Shown one piece after another: positions 37,301-46,239 of a stretch of 64,000 nucleotides of DNA (the first letter of the stretch is position 1; the number at the start of each line of letters is the position of its first letter). The stretch is from Mytilus edulis (taxonomy: Eukaryota > Mollusca > Bivalvia > Mytilida > Mytilidae): the NCBI RefSeq assembly GCF_963676685.1, contig NC_092345.1, positions 32,325,585 through 32,389,584 on the forward strand. Reading direction: 5' to 3'. The position numbers and the translations under genes were made by a program. The notes beneath the pieces are model-generated. The model saw only the letters and a list, made by a program, of their open reading frames with translations. It had not been told where the DNA came from and ran no database searches.

Positions 37301-37884
37301 ACTCTTCTGATATCAATATCAGTTATATAGCTCTCTGGAAGAAGGTCAATACCATCAAAATTATTTATTTCATCCGAGTCATTTTCTATGTAATCTGCTT
37401 TCATTGCAGTCCTAGAATTAAAATCCCCTATTAAAATAATTTGTCCTTCAATAGAAAATGAACTAATTTCATTTTCAAGATTTTCCAAGTCACTATCATA
37501 ATGTGCTGATGAAAAAGGGGGAATATAAACAGCACAAAGATATAAATCTTGTTTAAGTCCAAAGAAATACTTGTCAAGCTTTAACCATAATCTATTCTGG
37601 GATGACGTAGCATCTTTAAGATAAGAAATCCCCTTGTAAAATTGTTTTTTAATCATGACTATAATGCCTCCACTATGTCTTTTGGCTTTTTTTGTTTTCT
37701 TGCGTACTTTAGAGATAATGTTATAGCCTTCAATTTTAAAATCTTCTGACCCCCCCTTCCAGGTTTCTAACAATATATTTATATCTTTATTTAAAAAATC
37801 CAGAAACATTGGGTCTTTCATTTTATCCCCAAGGCCATGTACATTCCATGAGGAAATTGACAATTTTTTATGAATTCTGTTCAT
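34318..37884 (-). CDS. LINE ORF2: endonuclease-reverse transcriptase, 1188 aa
   Basis: This enzyme nicks target DNA and copies the element RNA into the genome. The APE-type endonuclease covers about residues 8-275: SSWNVHGLG (N14), LLETW (E40), GDFNSR (153-158), STVDYAIAS (241-249) and YLSDH (266-270). A Lys-rich linker follows. The RT spans about 510-830: KSAGPDRIVNEIL, the first catalytic Asp in CFIDLKKAFDSVW (D661), GVKQGDTLSPTLFN and FADDLLIL (760-767, both catalytic Asp present). A C-terminal zinc knuckle is C-x2-C-x7-H-x4-C (1112-1128, CHKCKILEDEKHFLLYC). Length and order are normal for an intact ORF2; no stop or frameshift, so it may be functional. The ATG is 2-3 bp from the end of inserted HINE D, so its normal upstream context has been replaced. 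Confidence 0.93.
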   Translation of the reverse strand: MNRIHKKLSISSWNVHGLGDKMKDPMFLDFLNKDINILLETWKGGSEDFKIEGYNIISKVRKKTKKAKRHSGGIIVMIKKQFYKGISYLKDATSSQNRLWLKLDKYFFGLKQDLYLCAVYIPPFSSAHYDSDLENLENEISSFSIEGQIILIGDFNSRTAMKADYIENDSDEINNFDGIDLLPESYITDIDIRRVNQDSTLNTLGNKLLELCSSSRLRILNGRFLGDSLGYFTYMCNTGFSTVDYAIASESLLPEVKYFKTNDFTYLSDHVQINLYMNCSIISDTCMKKCLDEKRWHLIKSYKWTELSSSKLIDVLSTENVKKEILDLEMEHFDSNKLGVDGATEKLNKILQTIAENTCKVISKPTKKKKKKIKQVWSDNVVYETKRQINYLGNKIKNNLNDKSLKSKYFELCKKLKKMIKQKKFEYHQKLYKSLSDNLKNNPKEYWNVLKAIKKKPNIEEDIPEILMNENKIIKHFQDQGTPASYDKSFVNKLERELNIIEDNIELNMETDAPITFAEVKLVISNLKVNKSAGPDRIVNEILKHSQPVIINSIVKVFNLILKTGNYPDSWKLSFMIPLHKKGDKLDPNNYRGISLISNLPKIFNAILNNRLIKIVDKQLSDCQFGFRENHRTADSIFLLKSLINKYLHKEKKKIYACFIDLKKAFDSVWRTALLYKLCKMGVGKSFYRVIKQQYLNTKSSLKYKDYVSEYFNIARGVKQGDTLSPTLFNVFINDIVKNFEGNDSSPLKLINSKVRCLLFADDLLILSESKEGLQNSLNNVKLYCNKWQLSLNTNKTKSMIFSQSKHKSETSHIYYENKAIESVTEYSFLGMLIKCNGNLSQSTLELTKKAKKVFFAIKSYTKSLNNLPIKVANNLFDSLVKPIMTYNSEVTYLDTYISFHRAKSRALTSGKEINQLDFIDKTPIENMHLKFCKSTLGIRKNASNLGARVELGRLPIECFIKTQTLLYLARLYNNNINPLLKEAFSLAQSLDLTGTYSWYTYAKNVVKETNVDLNILSTCKDIKDVNKIKNDIKLKMKNRYEDLIQNKFQNIDDKSKFFLYKKLKKDYKLEYYLNTYNFQIRRLITKFRISDHSLLIEKGRYFKIPREERLCHKCKILEDEKHFLLYCEYNKTLRNEFFHHICTENNNFNNLNEEEKIHYLLNPSSPLQTNKLGSFLKKSLELRAGDS

Positions 37885-37886
37885 TT

Positions 37887-39981
37887 TTTATACGACCGCA
37901 AATTTTGAAAAAATTTTCGTCGTATATTGCTATCACGTTGGCGTCGTCGTCGTCGTCCAGCGTCCGAATACTTTTAGTTTTCGCACTCTAACTTTAGTAA
38001 AAGTGAATAGAAATCTATGAAATTTTAACACAAGGTTTATGACCATAAAAGGAAGGTTGGTATTGATTTTGGGAGTTTTGGTCCCAACATTTTAGGAATA
38101 AGGGGCCAAAAAGGGCCCAAATAAGCATTTTCTTGGTTTTCGCACCATAACTTTAGTTTAAGTTAATAGAAATCTATGAAATTTTGACACAAGGTTTATG
38201 ACCACAAAAGAAAGATTGGGATTGATTTTGGGAGTTTTGGTTTCAATAGTTTAGGAATAAGGGGCCAATAAAGGGCCCAAATAAGCATTTTTCTTGGTTT
38301 TTGCACAATAACCTTAGGTTAAGTAAATAGAAATCTATGAAATTTAAACACAATGTTTATGACCACAAAAGGAAGGTTGGTATTGATTTTGGGAGTTTAG
38401 GACCCAACAGTTTAGGAATTAGGGGCCAAAAAGGGACCCAAATAAGCATTTTTCTTGGTTTTCGCACTATAATGTTAGTATAAGTAAATACAAATCTATG
38501 AAATTTAAACACAAGGCTTATGACCATAAAAGGAAGGTTGGTATTGATTTTGGGAGTTTTGGTCCCAACAGTTTAGGAAAAAGGGGCCCAAAGGGTCCAA
38601 AATTAAACTTTGTTTGATTTCATCAAAATTGAATAATTGGGGTTCTTTGATATGCCGAATCTAACTGTATATGTAGATTCTCAACTTTTGGTCCCGTTTT
38701 CAAATTGGTCTACATTAAGGTCCAAAGGGTCCAAAATTAAACTTAGTTTGATTTTGACAAAAAATGAATCGGTTGGGTTCTTTGATATGTTGAATCTAAA
38801 AATGTACTTAGATTCTTGATTATTGAAGTTTTTTGGTCCAGTTTTCAAATTGGTCTACATTAAGGTCCAAAGGGTCCAAAATTAAACTTTGTTTGATTTC
38901 ATCAAAAATTGAATCCTTGGGGTTCTTTGATATGCCAAATCTAACTGTGTATGTAGATTCTTCATTTTTGGTCCTGTTTTCAAATTTCAAATTCTACATT
39001 AAAGTCCAAAGGGTCCAAAATTAAACTAAGTTTGATTTTAACAAAAATTGAATTCTTGGGCCTCTTTGATATGCTGAATCTAAACATGTACTTAGATTTT
39101 TGATTATGGGCCCAGTTTTCAAGTTGGTCCAAATCAGGATCTAAAATTATTATATTAAGTATTGTGCAATAGCAAGTCTTTTCAATTGCACAGTATTGTG
39201 CAATGGCAAGAAATATCTAATTGCACAATATTGTGAAATAGCAAATTTTTTTTTAATTAGAGTTATCTTTCTTTGTCCAGAATAGTAAGCAAGAAATATC
39301 CTATTGCACATATTGTGCAATAGCAAGAATTTTTTTTAATTGGAGTTATCTTTCTTTGTCCAGAATCAACTTAAATCTTTGTTATATACAATATACAATG
39401 TATATACACTTTTTACTACCAACTGATAAATTTAAATAATCTTTACCATTCAGTGATAACAAGCAGTTTTTTTACATCTTAATATTTTATGATGTATTTA
39501 AATGAGTAGTTATTGTTGCAAACTCCATTAGAAATTTGAATTGATATCAGTTTTGAAAAAGGGAAACGGGGATGTGAAAAAAAAGGGGGGGGGTTAAATT
39601 TTTCTCATTTCAGATTTCATAAATAAAAAGAAAATTTCTTCAAACATTTTTTTGAGAGGATTAATATTCAACAGCATAGTGATTTGCTCAAAGGCAAAAA
39701 AAACCTTTTAAGTTCATTAGACCACATTCATTCTGTGTCAGAAACCTATGCTGTGTCAACTATTTAATTTTAGATTTAAAAAGTTTGAAGAAGAAATCTT
39801 TAATTGATTTGTAAAATCTTGGCATTTGTTTTGTGTAAAAAAAACCCATGTAATGTCAAAAATTTGATCACAATCCAAATTCAGAGCTGTATCATGCTTG
39901 AATGTTTTGTCCATACTTGCCCCAACTGTTCAGGGTTCGACCTCTGCGGTCGTATAAAGCTGCGCCCTGCGGAGCACCTGG
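37887..39981 (+). mobile_element. HINE copy D (complete, 2.1 kb), inside the LINE
   Basis: The 5' end TTTATACGACCGCA starts beside the LINE ORF2 start codon. The hairpin, (GTC)n, four first-type core units (37977, 38130, 38295, 38455), several second-type units (about 38585-39150), ~34-bp units (39150-39320) and a right domain ending TGCGGTCGTATAAAG + GCTGCGCCCTGCGGAGC + ACCTGG all follow. The target is again T|T (TTCATTT before, TTAATATTTG after). It is inverted relative to LINE transcription. Confidence 0.85.
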
Positions 39982-40576
39982 TTAATATTTGCTATTGTCA
40001 ATTGTATAATAAACCTTTTTGTTAGCCTGAAAACCTTCTATTATAATTACACAGTTTGGTTAATGTTTCTATAAACATGATAGATTAAACAATAATCATA
40101 GTTCCAAAATACATTAATTTTTTTTACTATTATCCATGACTGCTAAAAATACAACAGTCTAAGGGAAATAACTCTTTTCATTGTTAAAATGAATATTACA
40201 AGTGTTCTGTATAACTAAAAATTAACTGAATCTTACAAGTATTCTGTAAAACTAACTTTAACATAATAAATCACCTCAAAAAATATACATACAGATATTT
40301 CTACCTTTCATCATGACACCAATATGTTTTTTCTGAAACACCCATCACTTACATGCATTTACAATGTATATTCAAAATAAGCATTTTTTATCTCATTACA
40401 TGCAAAAGAAAATATTGGTTTTTTTTTTATCATCTTATTGTTGTGATAATACTAGTTGATCCATTTTATTATTTTGACTAAAATTTTTTATCAAAACTTG
40501 AATATTTACATTCTAAAATGCAAATTCTAAAGTGTACCTACATGTACATTTGATATTACTTATTTTTTTGTGCTTT
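39982..40576 (-). other. LINE spacer between ORF1 and ORF2
   Basis: About 595 bp of AT-rich sequence with no frame. It lies between the HINE D 3' end and the ORF1 stop and becomes continuous with the ORF2 start if D is removed. It is unusually long for an inter-ORF spacer; part of it could be a further old insertion. Confidence 0.5.
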
Positions 40577-42331
40577 TTACCTCATATTACTCATTTCTTG
40601 GAGCATATATTCCATCATTTCGAGCATTCTATCTCTGTTTCCATTACCCTCAACTTGATCTTTCCTATAGTTATTAGAATGATTACTTTGTGAAAACATG
40701 TTTTGATTTTGACCATAGTAATTATTAAATTGATCTTTTTTCATATAATTACCAGTGTTTGACTGATAATTTTTTTGCATATATTGTACACCTTTCTGAC
40801 CATAATTTGATACTTTTTTATAATCAGATGCATGTGTATTCTGATCTCTTCTATCTCCTGATTTTACACCTATTAAAGGATTAATTACCCTTTTCATACA
40901 ACTAACAAGTATTGCAATACCATAACCTTTAAGATGTATGCCATCTCTAAAATGATCTGGACTAATATAATCATATTTTATGAAATGACAATTTGTTTCT
41001 TTACACAGTTCAGACAATTCTAAATTTAGAATGTGTCCACGTTCATTGAACTCTTTAGTATGTACTTTGTCCCTGTATATTCTTGGTAGGCATTCCCCAA
41101 AGGTTATAGTAGCTTCAGGTACACATTCTTTAGTTTGTTGTATAAGATTTTCTATCTCCATAATGACTTGGTCTGCCTGTCGTTCTTCAATGTCATTTGA
41201 TCCAATCTGGAATACAATATTTTTGGCTTTTACCTTGCCTGATGCTATGAATTTAGTTGCACCATAAACTGTCTTGTCATGTAAAGTAGTTACTTTTACT
41301 CTTTTGTATTGATACATTCTTTTTGCATCTAAGTCTTTAATGATCGACGATCCTATAATCCATACATCTGTAATGTCTTTCATTTCATTTTTGATTTGTT
41401 CTGTTGAGCTGCTATTTGAAGCTGTGTTGGAATTTTTCGTATTTTTGTTAATGTTGTTGTTTTCGTCATTAGTTTTGCTACCAATGTTGGTCAAAGGTTT
41501 GTTGTTGGAGTTTCTAGTACATGTAGCTACATGATCAGCTTGATCTGCTATCAATTGTTGAGTTTCAGTAATATTTTTATCACTAGTGGAGTTTTCAGAT
41601 TTTTCCTTTGATTTTTCCCACATCTCTTTCATTTCAATTTTAATTCCATTTAATTTCTCTATGTTTTTTGCGTTATTGATGTTGTTTTCTTGACGCACAT
41701 CTAAAGCTAATTGTCTGTTTTGTTGCTCTAATTGTGTAGATTTTACTTGAATTTGTTCATTTATTTCATGTTTTATTTTCTCTTTAATAATATTCATTCG
41801 CATACACATTTTATCTTCATCAATCTTTTCTTTTTCCATTTTGTCTACCCTTGATTTAAGTTCTTGACATGCACTTATAAATAAGTCTAATTTTACATCT
41901 TTTTCCACCAATTCCTTTTCTAGATCATGAATTGTTTTTGTAAGATTTGAGATATCTGCCTTTTGTTTCTGTAGTTGGCATATCATAGATTGATCATCAT
42001 GTTCATGATTAGAAAGTAACAATTCCTCACCTTGTTTCATATTCTTATTGTTGATATTCTCATGAGGCTTATTCGATGTTACCAGCTGATCTGACTGTGA
42101 GTTGTTATTGTTTTTGTTTACCTGTGTTTCTTCACTCTCGTCCCTTTTCGTTTCGTCCCTTTTCGGAATTTGATTTAGTATGCACATGTTTGACTGTATT
42201 TCACCAAAAAGTTTATCTACATCATAATTGTTATTTTCTTTCTTTTGTAATTCTATAATAGTGTTAATCACTTCACTGATGGACTTGAACTCTGACTGTA
42301 GCCAGGTATTGGAGGCCTGACCCTGAACCAT
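40577..42331 (-). CDS. LINE ORF1, coiled coil + SGNH/GDSL esterase-like domain, 584 aa
   Basis: Esterase-type ORF1 proteins occur in CR1/L2-type non-LTR elements and act with ORF2 in the element's ribonucleoprotein; the exact role of the hydrolase fold is not settled. The N-terminal half is Asn/Lys/Glu/Gln-rich with a predicted coiled coil over about 115-245 (heptad-like LTKTIHDLEKELVEKDVKLD). The SGNH domain spans about 320-485: block I WIIGSSIIKDL (nucleophile S329 by position), block III FQIGSNDIE (G377, N379, D380) and block V FRDGIHLKG (D463, H466), so the catalytic triad is complete. The C-terminus (about 500-570) is a Tyr/Asn/Gln-rich tail likely to be RNA-sticky. ATG start and no breaks. 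A host gene with an SGNH fold is the alternative, but its place 5' of ORF2 on the same strand favours LINE. Confidence 0.82.
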   Translation of the reverse strand: MVQGQASNTWLQSEFKSISEVINTIIELQKKENNNYDVDKLFGEIQSNMCILNQIPKRDETKRDESEETQVNKNNNNSQSDQLVTSNKPHENINNKNMKQGEELLLSNHEHDDQSMICQLQKQKADISNLTKTIHDLEKELVEKDVKLDLFISACQELKSRVDKMEKEKIDEDKMCMRMNIIKEKIKHEINEQIQVKSTQLEQQNRQLALDVRQENNINNAKNIEKLNGIKIEMKEMWEKSKEKSENSTSDKNITETQQLIADQADHVATCTRNSNNKPLTNIGSKTNDENNNINKNTKNSNTASNSSSTEQIKNEMKDITDVWIIGSSIIKDLDAKRMYQYKRVKVTTLHDKTVYGATKFIASGKVKAKNIVFQIGSNDIEERQADQVIMEIENLIQQTKECVPEATITFGECLPRIYRDKVHTKEFNERGHILNLELSELCKETNCHFIKYDYISPDHFRDGIHLKGYGIAILVSCMKRVINPLIGVKSGDRRDQNTHASDYKKVSNYGQKGVQYMQKNYQSNTGNYMKKDQFNNYYGQNQNMFSQSNHSNNYRKDQVEGNGNRDRMLEMMEYMLQEMSNMR

Positions 42332-42360
42332 TCCAGTTTTTGTTGTGTAAAATAATGTAA

Positions 42361-42675
42361 CTACAAACTGTTTTTGTTTCCCAACACTAACTGATACAGT
42401 TGATTTAAATAAATCTTTGGTTGTTTATTTGTAAATTTGTTTTTTTCATCAGAAATTTGAAGGATTTGCGATCTACGGTCATAGTCATTCCATACAATTC
42501 TTGAACTCGGGTCAGTTCCATTTATTGTGATATATCTAACGATCAATGCTCTTCTCCAAAGAAATATGGAGTCATTTGTTAAGGAAAAACTTCCTTGGTT
42601 TGATCCAGGAGTATATTGAAAGGGCATGGTGCCCGTTTTAAGCCTCGTGTTGTGGAGCGCTTTTGGACTTGGCAT
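42361..42675 (-). CDS. Small frame upstream of LINE ORF1 (104 aa)
   Basis: It opens with ATG near the LINE 5' end and stops 29 bp before the ORF1 start, in a different frame. It starts MPSPKALHNTRLKTGTMP and includes GSNQGSFSLTNDSIFLWRR; no known domain. A basic, Ser/Asn-containing small protein or just leader sequence. Its position, same strand as ORF1/ORF2 and tight spacing suggest it could be a leader-encoded protein of the LINE, or an ORF1 segment cut off by a frameshift. Confidence 0.35.
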   Translation of the reverse strand: MPSPKALHNTRLKTGTMPFQYTPGSNQGSFSLTNDSIFLWRRALIVRYITINGTDPSSRIVWNDYDRRSQILQISDEKNKFTNKQPKIYLNQLYQLVLGNKNSL

Positions 42676-42855
42676 GTTTTGCGCTTAATCCGCAATTCTA
42701 CTTTTATTTTGATAGTTCTATTTGTAATATGTTCCTTACATTTCACTATTTGATATGTTTAAAAGTTCATTCTTTCAGTTTTCAGGCCACAATTTGGTTA
42801 ATTTATACTTGTTCTTGAAAACACATGGGCGCCGCCATGCTAACCGGAAGTTCTT
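42676..42855 (-). other. Probable LINE 5' leader
   Basis: Minus-strand text starts near 42855 with AAGAACTTCCGGTTAGCATGG followed by CGGCGCCCATG, a GC-rich start unlike the AT-rich rest. The sequence returns to HINE C (CATTCAGTGATAAC) directly outside. Confidence 0.5.
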
Positions 42856-43530
42856 CCATTCAGTGATAACAAGCACTTTATTTTACATTTTAATATTTTA
42901 TGATGTATTTAAAAGAGTAGTTATTGTTGCAAACTCCATTAGAAATTTGAATTGATATCAGTTTTGGAAAAAGGGAAACGGGGATGTGAAAAAGGGGGGG
43001 GGGGTTAAATTTTTCTCATTTCAGATTTCATAAATAAAAAGAAAATTTCTTCAAACATTTTTTTGAGAGGATTAATATTCAACAGCATAGTGAATTGCTC
43101 AAAGGCAAAAAAAAACTTTTAAGTTCATTAGACCACATTCATTCTGTGTCAGAAACCTATGCTGTGTCAACTATTTAATTTTAGATTTAAATAAGAAGAA
43201 ATCTTTAATTGATTTGTAAAATCTTGACATTTGTTTTGTGTAAAAAAACCCATGTAATGTCAAAAATTTGATCACAATCCAAATTCAGAGCTGTATCACG
43301 CTTGAATGTTTTGTCCATACTTGCCCCAACTGTTCAGGGTTCGACCTCTGCGGTCGTATAAAGCTGCGCCCTGCGGAGCACCTGGTTTTGATTTTGGGGC
43401 TATTTTTTAAATTGGTCCACATTGAGGTCCAAAGGGTCCAAAATTAAACTTTGTTTGATTTCATATAAAATTGAACTCTTGGGGTTCCTTGATATGATGA
43501 ATCTAACCATGTATTTTGATACTATATACT

Positions 43531-44224
43531 GGAATTTGATGGACAATAAACATTAACTTCATTTCATATCATTTTTTTTGTCCAATCAAATCCCAGTATA
43601 TATAAAATAGACTTAAACTCCGCCTACCATAATTGTTTGCAAACATCCAAGCAAACATAGCAAGCAAGTTGATCAAAGGTTTGCTTTCATAGAAGAGCTG
43701 TAAAGGTCCCAAAATGACAAATATGATGCTTCCGCAAAAAATTATACTTGTACATAATTGTTTCTGTTTACTTGCGTGGTATGGAAAATTAGATTTAAAT
43801 ACGTAACTTCGTACATGCTTTTTTCTTCTACGCTACGTTAACCTGATGGTACCTGATATCATACCGGGTTTTATTGGGATTCATTGCTCAGTCTTTAGTT
43901 TTCTATGTTGTGTTTTGTATACTGTTGTTTGACCCTTTCTGTTGTGGCTTTATCAGTTTATTTTCGTCTTTTTTTAGTTGAATGTCCATTTGGTATTTTT
44001 CGTCTTTCTTTTAAAAAGGAATAATGTTATCCTATTTAATTTGAATGTAGAATGTATTATTAATTACTCTTACACTGTCGTATGTTTTTGTTTTTTTGTT
44101 TTTCAACATTTTGTTTTAGCATATTTATAAATTTTCTTTTATATATTTAAATTTTAATTATATTAAAACAAAGTTACAACTCAGTCCCTGGTGTAGTTGG
44201 TATACGAGGGAAATGACCATTCTG
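43531..44224. other. Noncoding DNA with a degenerate Penelope-tail fragment
   Basis: 43858-44015 (GGTTTTATTGGGATTCATTG ... GTTTTCTATGTTGTG ... TGTCCATTTGGTATTTTTCG) is a diverged plus-strand copy of the tail at 3370-3530. The remainder is unremarkable. Confidence 0.45.
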
Positions 44225-44953
44225 TTAATGTGTTTTATGGCCCCGCCGTAACGGGGGTAGGGACATTAAGTTTAATACTTGTACGTCTGTACGTCCCGAA
44301 ATTGGTTTCCTTACTCTAATTTTACCTCAACAAATTGTTATTAAACTTTTACACAATGCCTATTACAACGAAACGCAGATCACCTTTGAATTATGGTGGT
44401 ATCTCTTTTACCATTCTAGGGTTATGCCCCTTTACAAATGAAAAAATTGCTTAATTTTTCGTTTCCATTCACTAACTTAAGTTTGCATCTACCAAATGTT
44501 ATAAAACTTATACACAATGCTAATTACCACAAATCACAAATAAAATTTGAATTACAGTGCCCTTAATATTACCATTCTAGAGTTATGCCCCTTAACAAAT
44601 AGAAAAATTGCTGAATTTATCGTTACCATTCCCTAACTTTAATGTGCTTCAATCAAACTTTATGAATCCTATACAAAAAATTTCCACAAAGCAGAAATCA
44701 AATTTGAATTTTGGTGCGTCACTTTTACCGTTCTAGAGGTATACCCTTCATAAATTGAAAAAAATGCTGAATTTTTCGTTACCGTTCTCTAACTGAAGTT
44801 TACTTCATCCAAATGTTATGATACTTAAATATAGTACTTACTACCACAAACTACCACAAAACTCAAATCAAGTACACATTTTAGTAGCGTCACTTTTACC
44901 ATTATTGAGTAATAATAATGTTCTTTCACAAATCATAAAACTTGGGTAAAATG
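44225..44953 (-). repeat. Dispersed repeat with ~140-bp internal units
   Basis: Begins ATGGCCCCGCCGTAACGGGG (44237) and contains four to five diverged units around TTTTACCATTCTAG.GTTATGCCCC and CGTTACCATTCCCTAAC. The same repeat lies in the opposite orientation at 54090-55340; part of it is at 61180-61410. Confidence 0.65.
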
Positions 44954-45238
44954 TTTTATGCCCCTTTTAGGTGCATTATGTTTTTCGGTCTGTGCGTTCG
45001 TTCGTTCTTGCGTTCGTCTGTCCCGCTTCAGGTTTAAGTTTTTCGGTTAAAGTTTTGGTCAAGATAGTTTTTGGTGAATTGAAGTCCAATCAACTTGAAA
45101 CTTAGTACACATGTTCCCTAGGCTATGACCTTTCTCATTTTAATGCCAAATTAGAGTTTTGACCCCCTTTTTCACGATCCAATGAACATAGAAAGGATAG
45201 TGCCAGTGGAACACCCGTGTTTTGTGTACACATCTTTA
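44954..45238 (-). repeat. GGGGCATAAAA repeat, inverted copy
   Basis: Reverse-complement match to 5632-5921: TTTTATGCCCC, GTTCGTTCTTGCGTTCG, CAATCAACTTGAAACTTAGT and CACCCGTGTTTTGTGTACAC. Confidence 0.65.
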
Positions 45239-46235
45239 TTGAGGTATAAAGTAATTGTAAGGTTATCATGGCCATTTTGCAGGGTTTATCTGTGTTTGAC
45301 CTCAATTGTATGGTTCATTGGTTAATGTAATGTTTTTACAATCAGATGCGTTTTTCGGGTTCTATCAGTTCTAGGTCAACTGTACTTGCAAAAACTCTTT
45401 GGTTTATGAAATGATTGTACGATGTAAGGTGAGCATGTCTATCTATTAGGTCTCATCTCATCTTAAACCCATTTTCATGGTTCAATGGTAAATGTTAAGT
45501 GCTTGAGGTTTCACGGATACTCTAAGCAATATGTCAGCTATAATACGTGTATTGACTGATGGTAGGGTGTCTGTCAGGTTTGTCTCATTTGACCTTAAAT
45601 CTTGGTTCTGTTACGTGACGTGAAGTAAACCTTAATCTTGAGGACTTTCTACATTATATGCAATCATAATCAGCAAAGCAAATTATACATTCCAGCGTAT
45701 ACACTATTGTATTACTATCAATATGAATACATGTATGTCATACTTTCAATAGTTGAGCGATTCATCCCACTTGGAGTCTCTAGTATTTATACGAAGTATG
45801 AGCGTTATCAAAAGGGATTTAGAAAATTATAAACAAAAGTCACTCCGAGGTCGCTACCAAGCATACGAGTGTTACCGTTAGATTCAACAAAAGACATTAT
45901 TTTCGACGTTATATTCAAATGTGACAAGCTTTTTCGATTGCTTCTTTATCGTGCTCTAAATGCAACTTACTGCATTTCTGTTTGTCTTGTTCACGGCTGC
46001 AGCAAAGTAAATGTATGGCTTGCCCATACAAGACCATTTTAAAACAAAATCCGTAATTTATGCGCACAAATAGGACATGAGCTATGTTGAAAGGTTTTCA
46101 TATTTTTTTACACAAATACTATCCTTAAAACCAACGAATTGCAAGTAAATTGTAATTGTATATTTCTTTCCATGATAATAATAACATGTGTATACCCCCA
46201 TTCAACTTACTCAATAAGTTTATTTACTGTTTCAG
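45239..46235. other. Noncoding DNA ending in a 3' splice site
   Basis: Probably intron or 5' flank of the gene that follows. The last bases, TTTATTTACTGTTTCAG (to 46235), form a clear acceptor. The small frame at 45638-45832 is not supported. Confidence 0.45.
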
Positions 46236-46239
46236 CTGA

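Larger units (their letters stand above)
34166..42855 (-). mobile_element. LINE (non-LTR retrotransposon), near full length, split by HINE D
   Basis: It runs on the minus strand from about 42855 (5') to a (GATTT)n-like tail at 34166-34185 (3'). Order: short leader, a 104-codon frame, ORF1 (esterase type), spacer, ORF2 (endonuclease-RT-zinc knuckle), a ~150-bp 3' UTR with CAATAAAATATTTG, tail. Without the inserted HINE it is about 6.6 kb. Intact ORFs mean recent arrival. The combination of SGNH ORF1 with APE-type endonuclease suggests the CR1/L2 or a related group; I cannot name the clade. No long target duplication is visible, at most 2 bp (CC). Confidence 0.8.
32438..43386 (+). mobile_element. 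HINE copy C, split by a LINE
   Basis: The 5' part is 32438-34165: TTTATACGACCGCA, hairpin, (GTC)n, four first-type and about three second-type core units, ~34-bp units. The 3' part is 42856-43386, ending TGCGGTCGTATAAAG + hairpin + CACCTGG. The break falls inside ATCTTTACC|ATTCAGTGATAAC, a sequence that is intact in copy D at about 39440. Peculiar to C is a 154-bp tandem duplication (33826-34133) with ATGTTGGAAATTTGCCAGAC at each start. Apart from the LINE, C is about 2.3 kb. Confidence 0.8.
29752..43530 (+). mobile_element. HINE copy A (outermost Helentron-type element), split
   Basis: Its 5' end (TTTTTATAAGACCGCA) is at 29752, followed by a (GTC)n-rich stretch and core repeats up to 30342. 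Its core continues at 32190-32437 between copies B and C and again at 43387-43530 after C. The pieces rejoin in register: the text before B and after B is one continuous core unit, and so is that before and after C. Its own 3' hairpin end is not seen, so A is 3'-truncated or the end has decayed. Helentron-type elements move by rolling-circle replication using a Rep/helicase supplied by a partner; none is encoded here, so A is nonautonomous. Confidence 0.7.
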
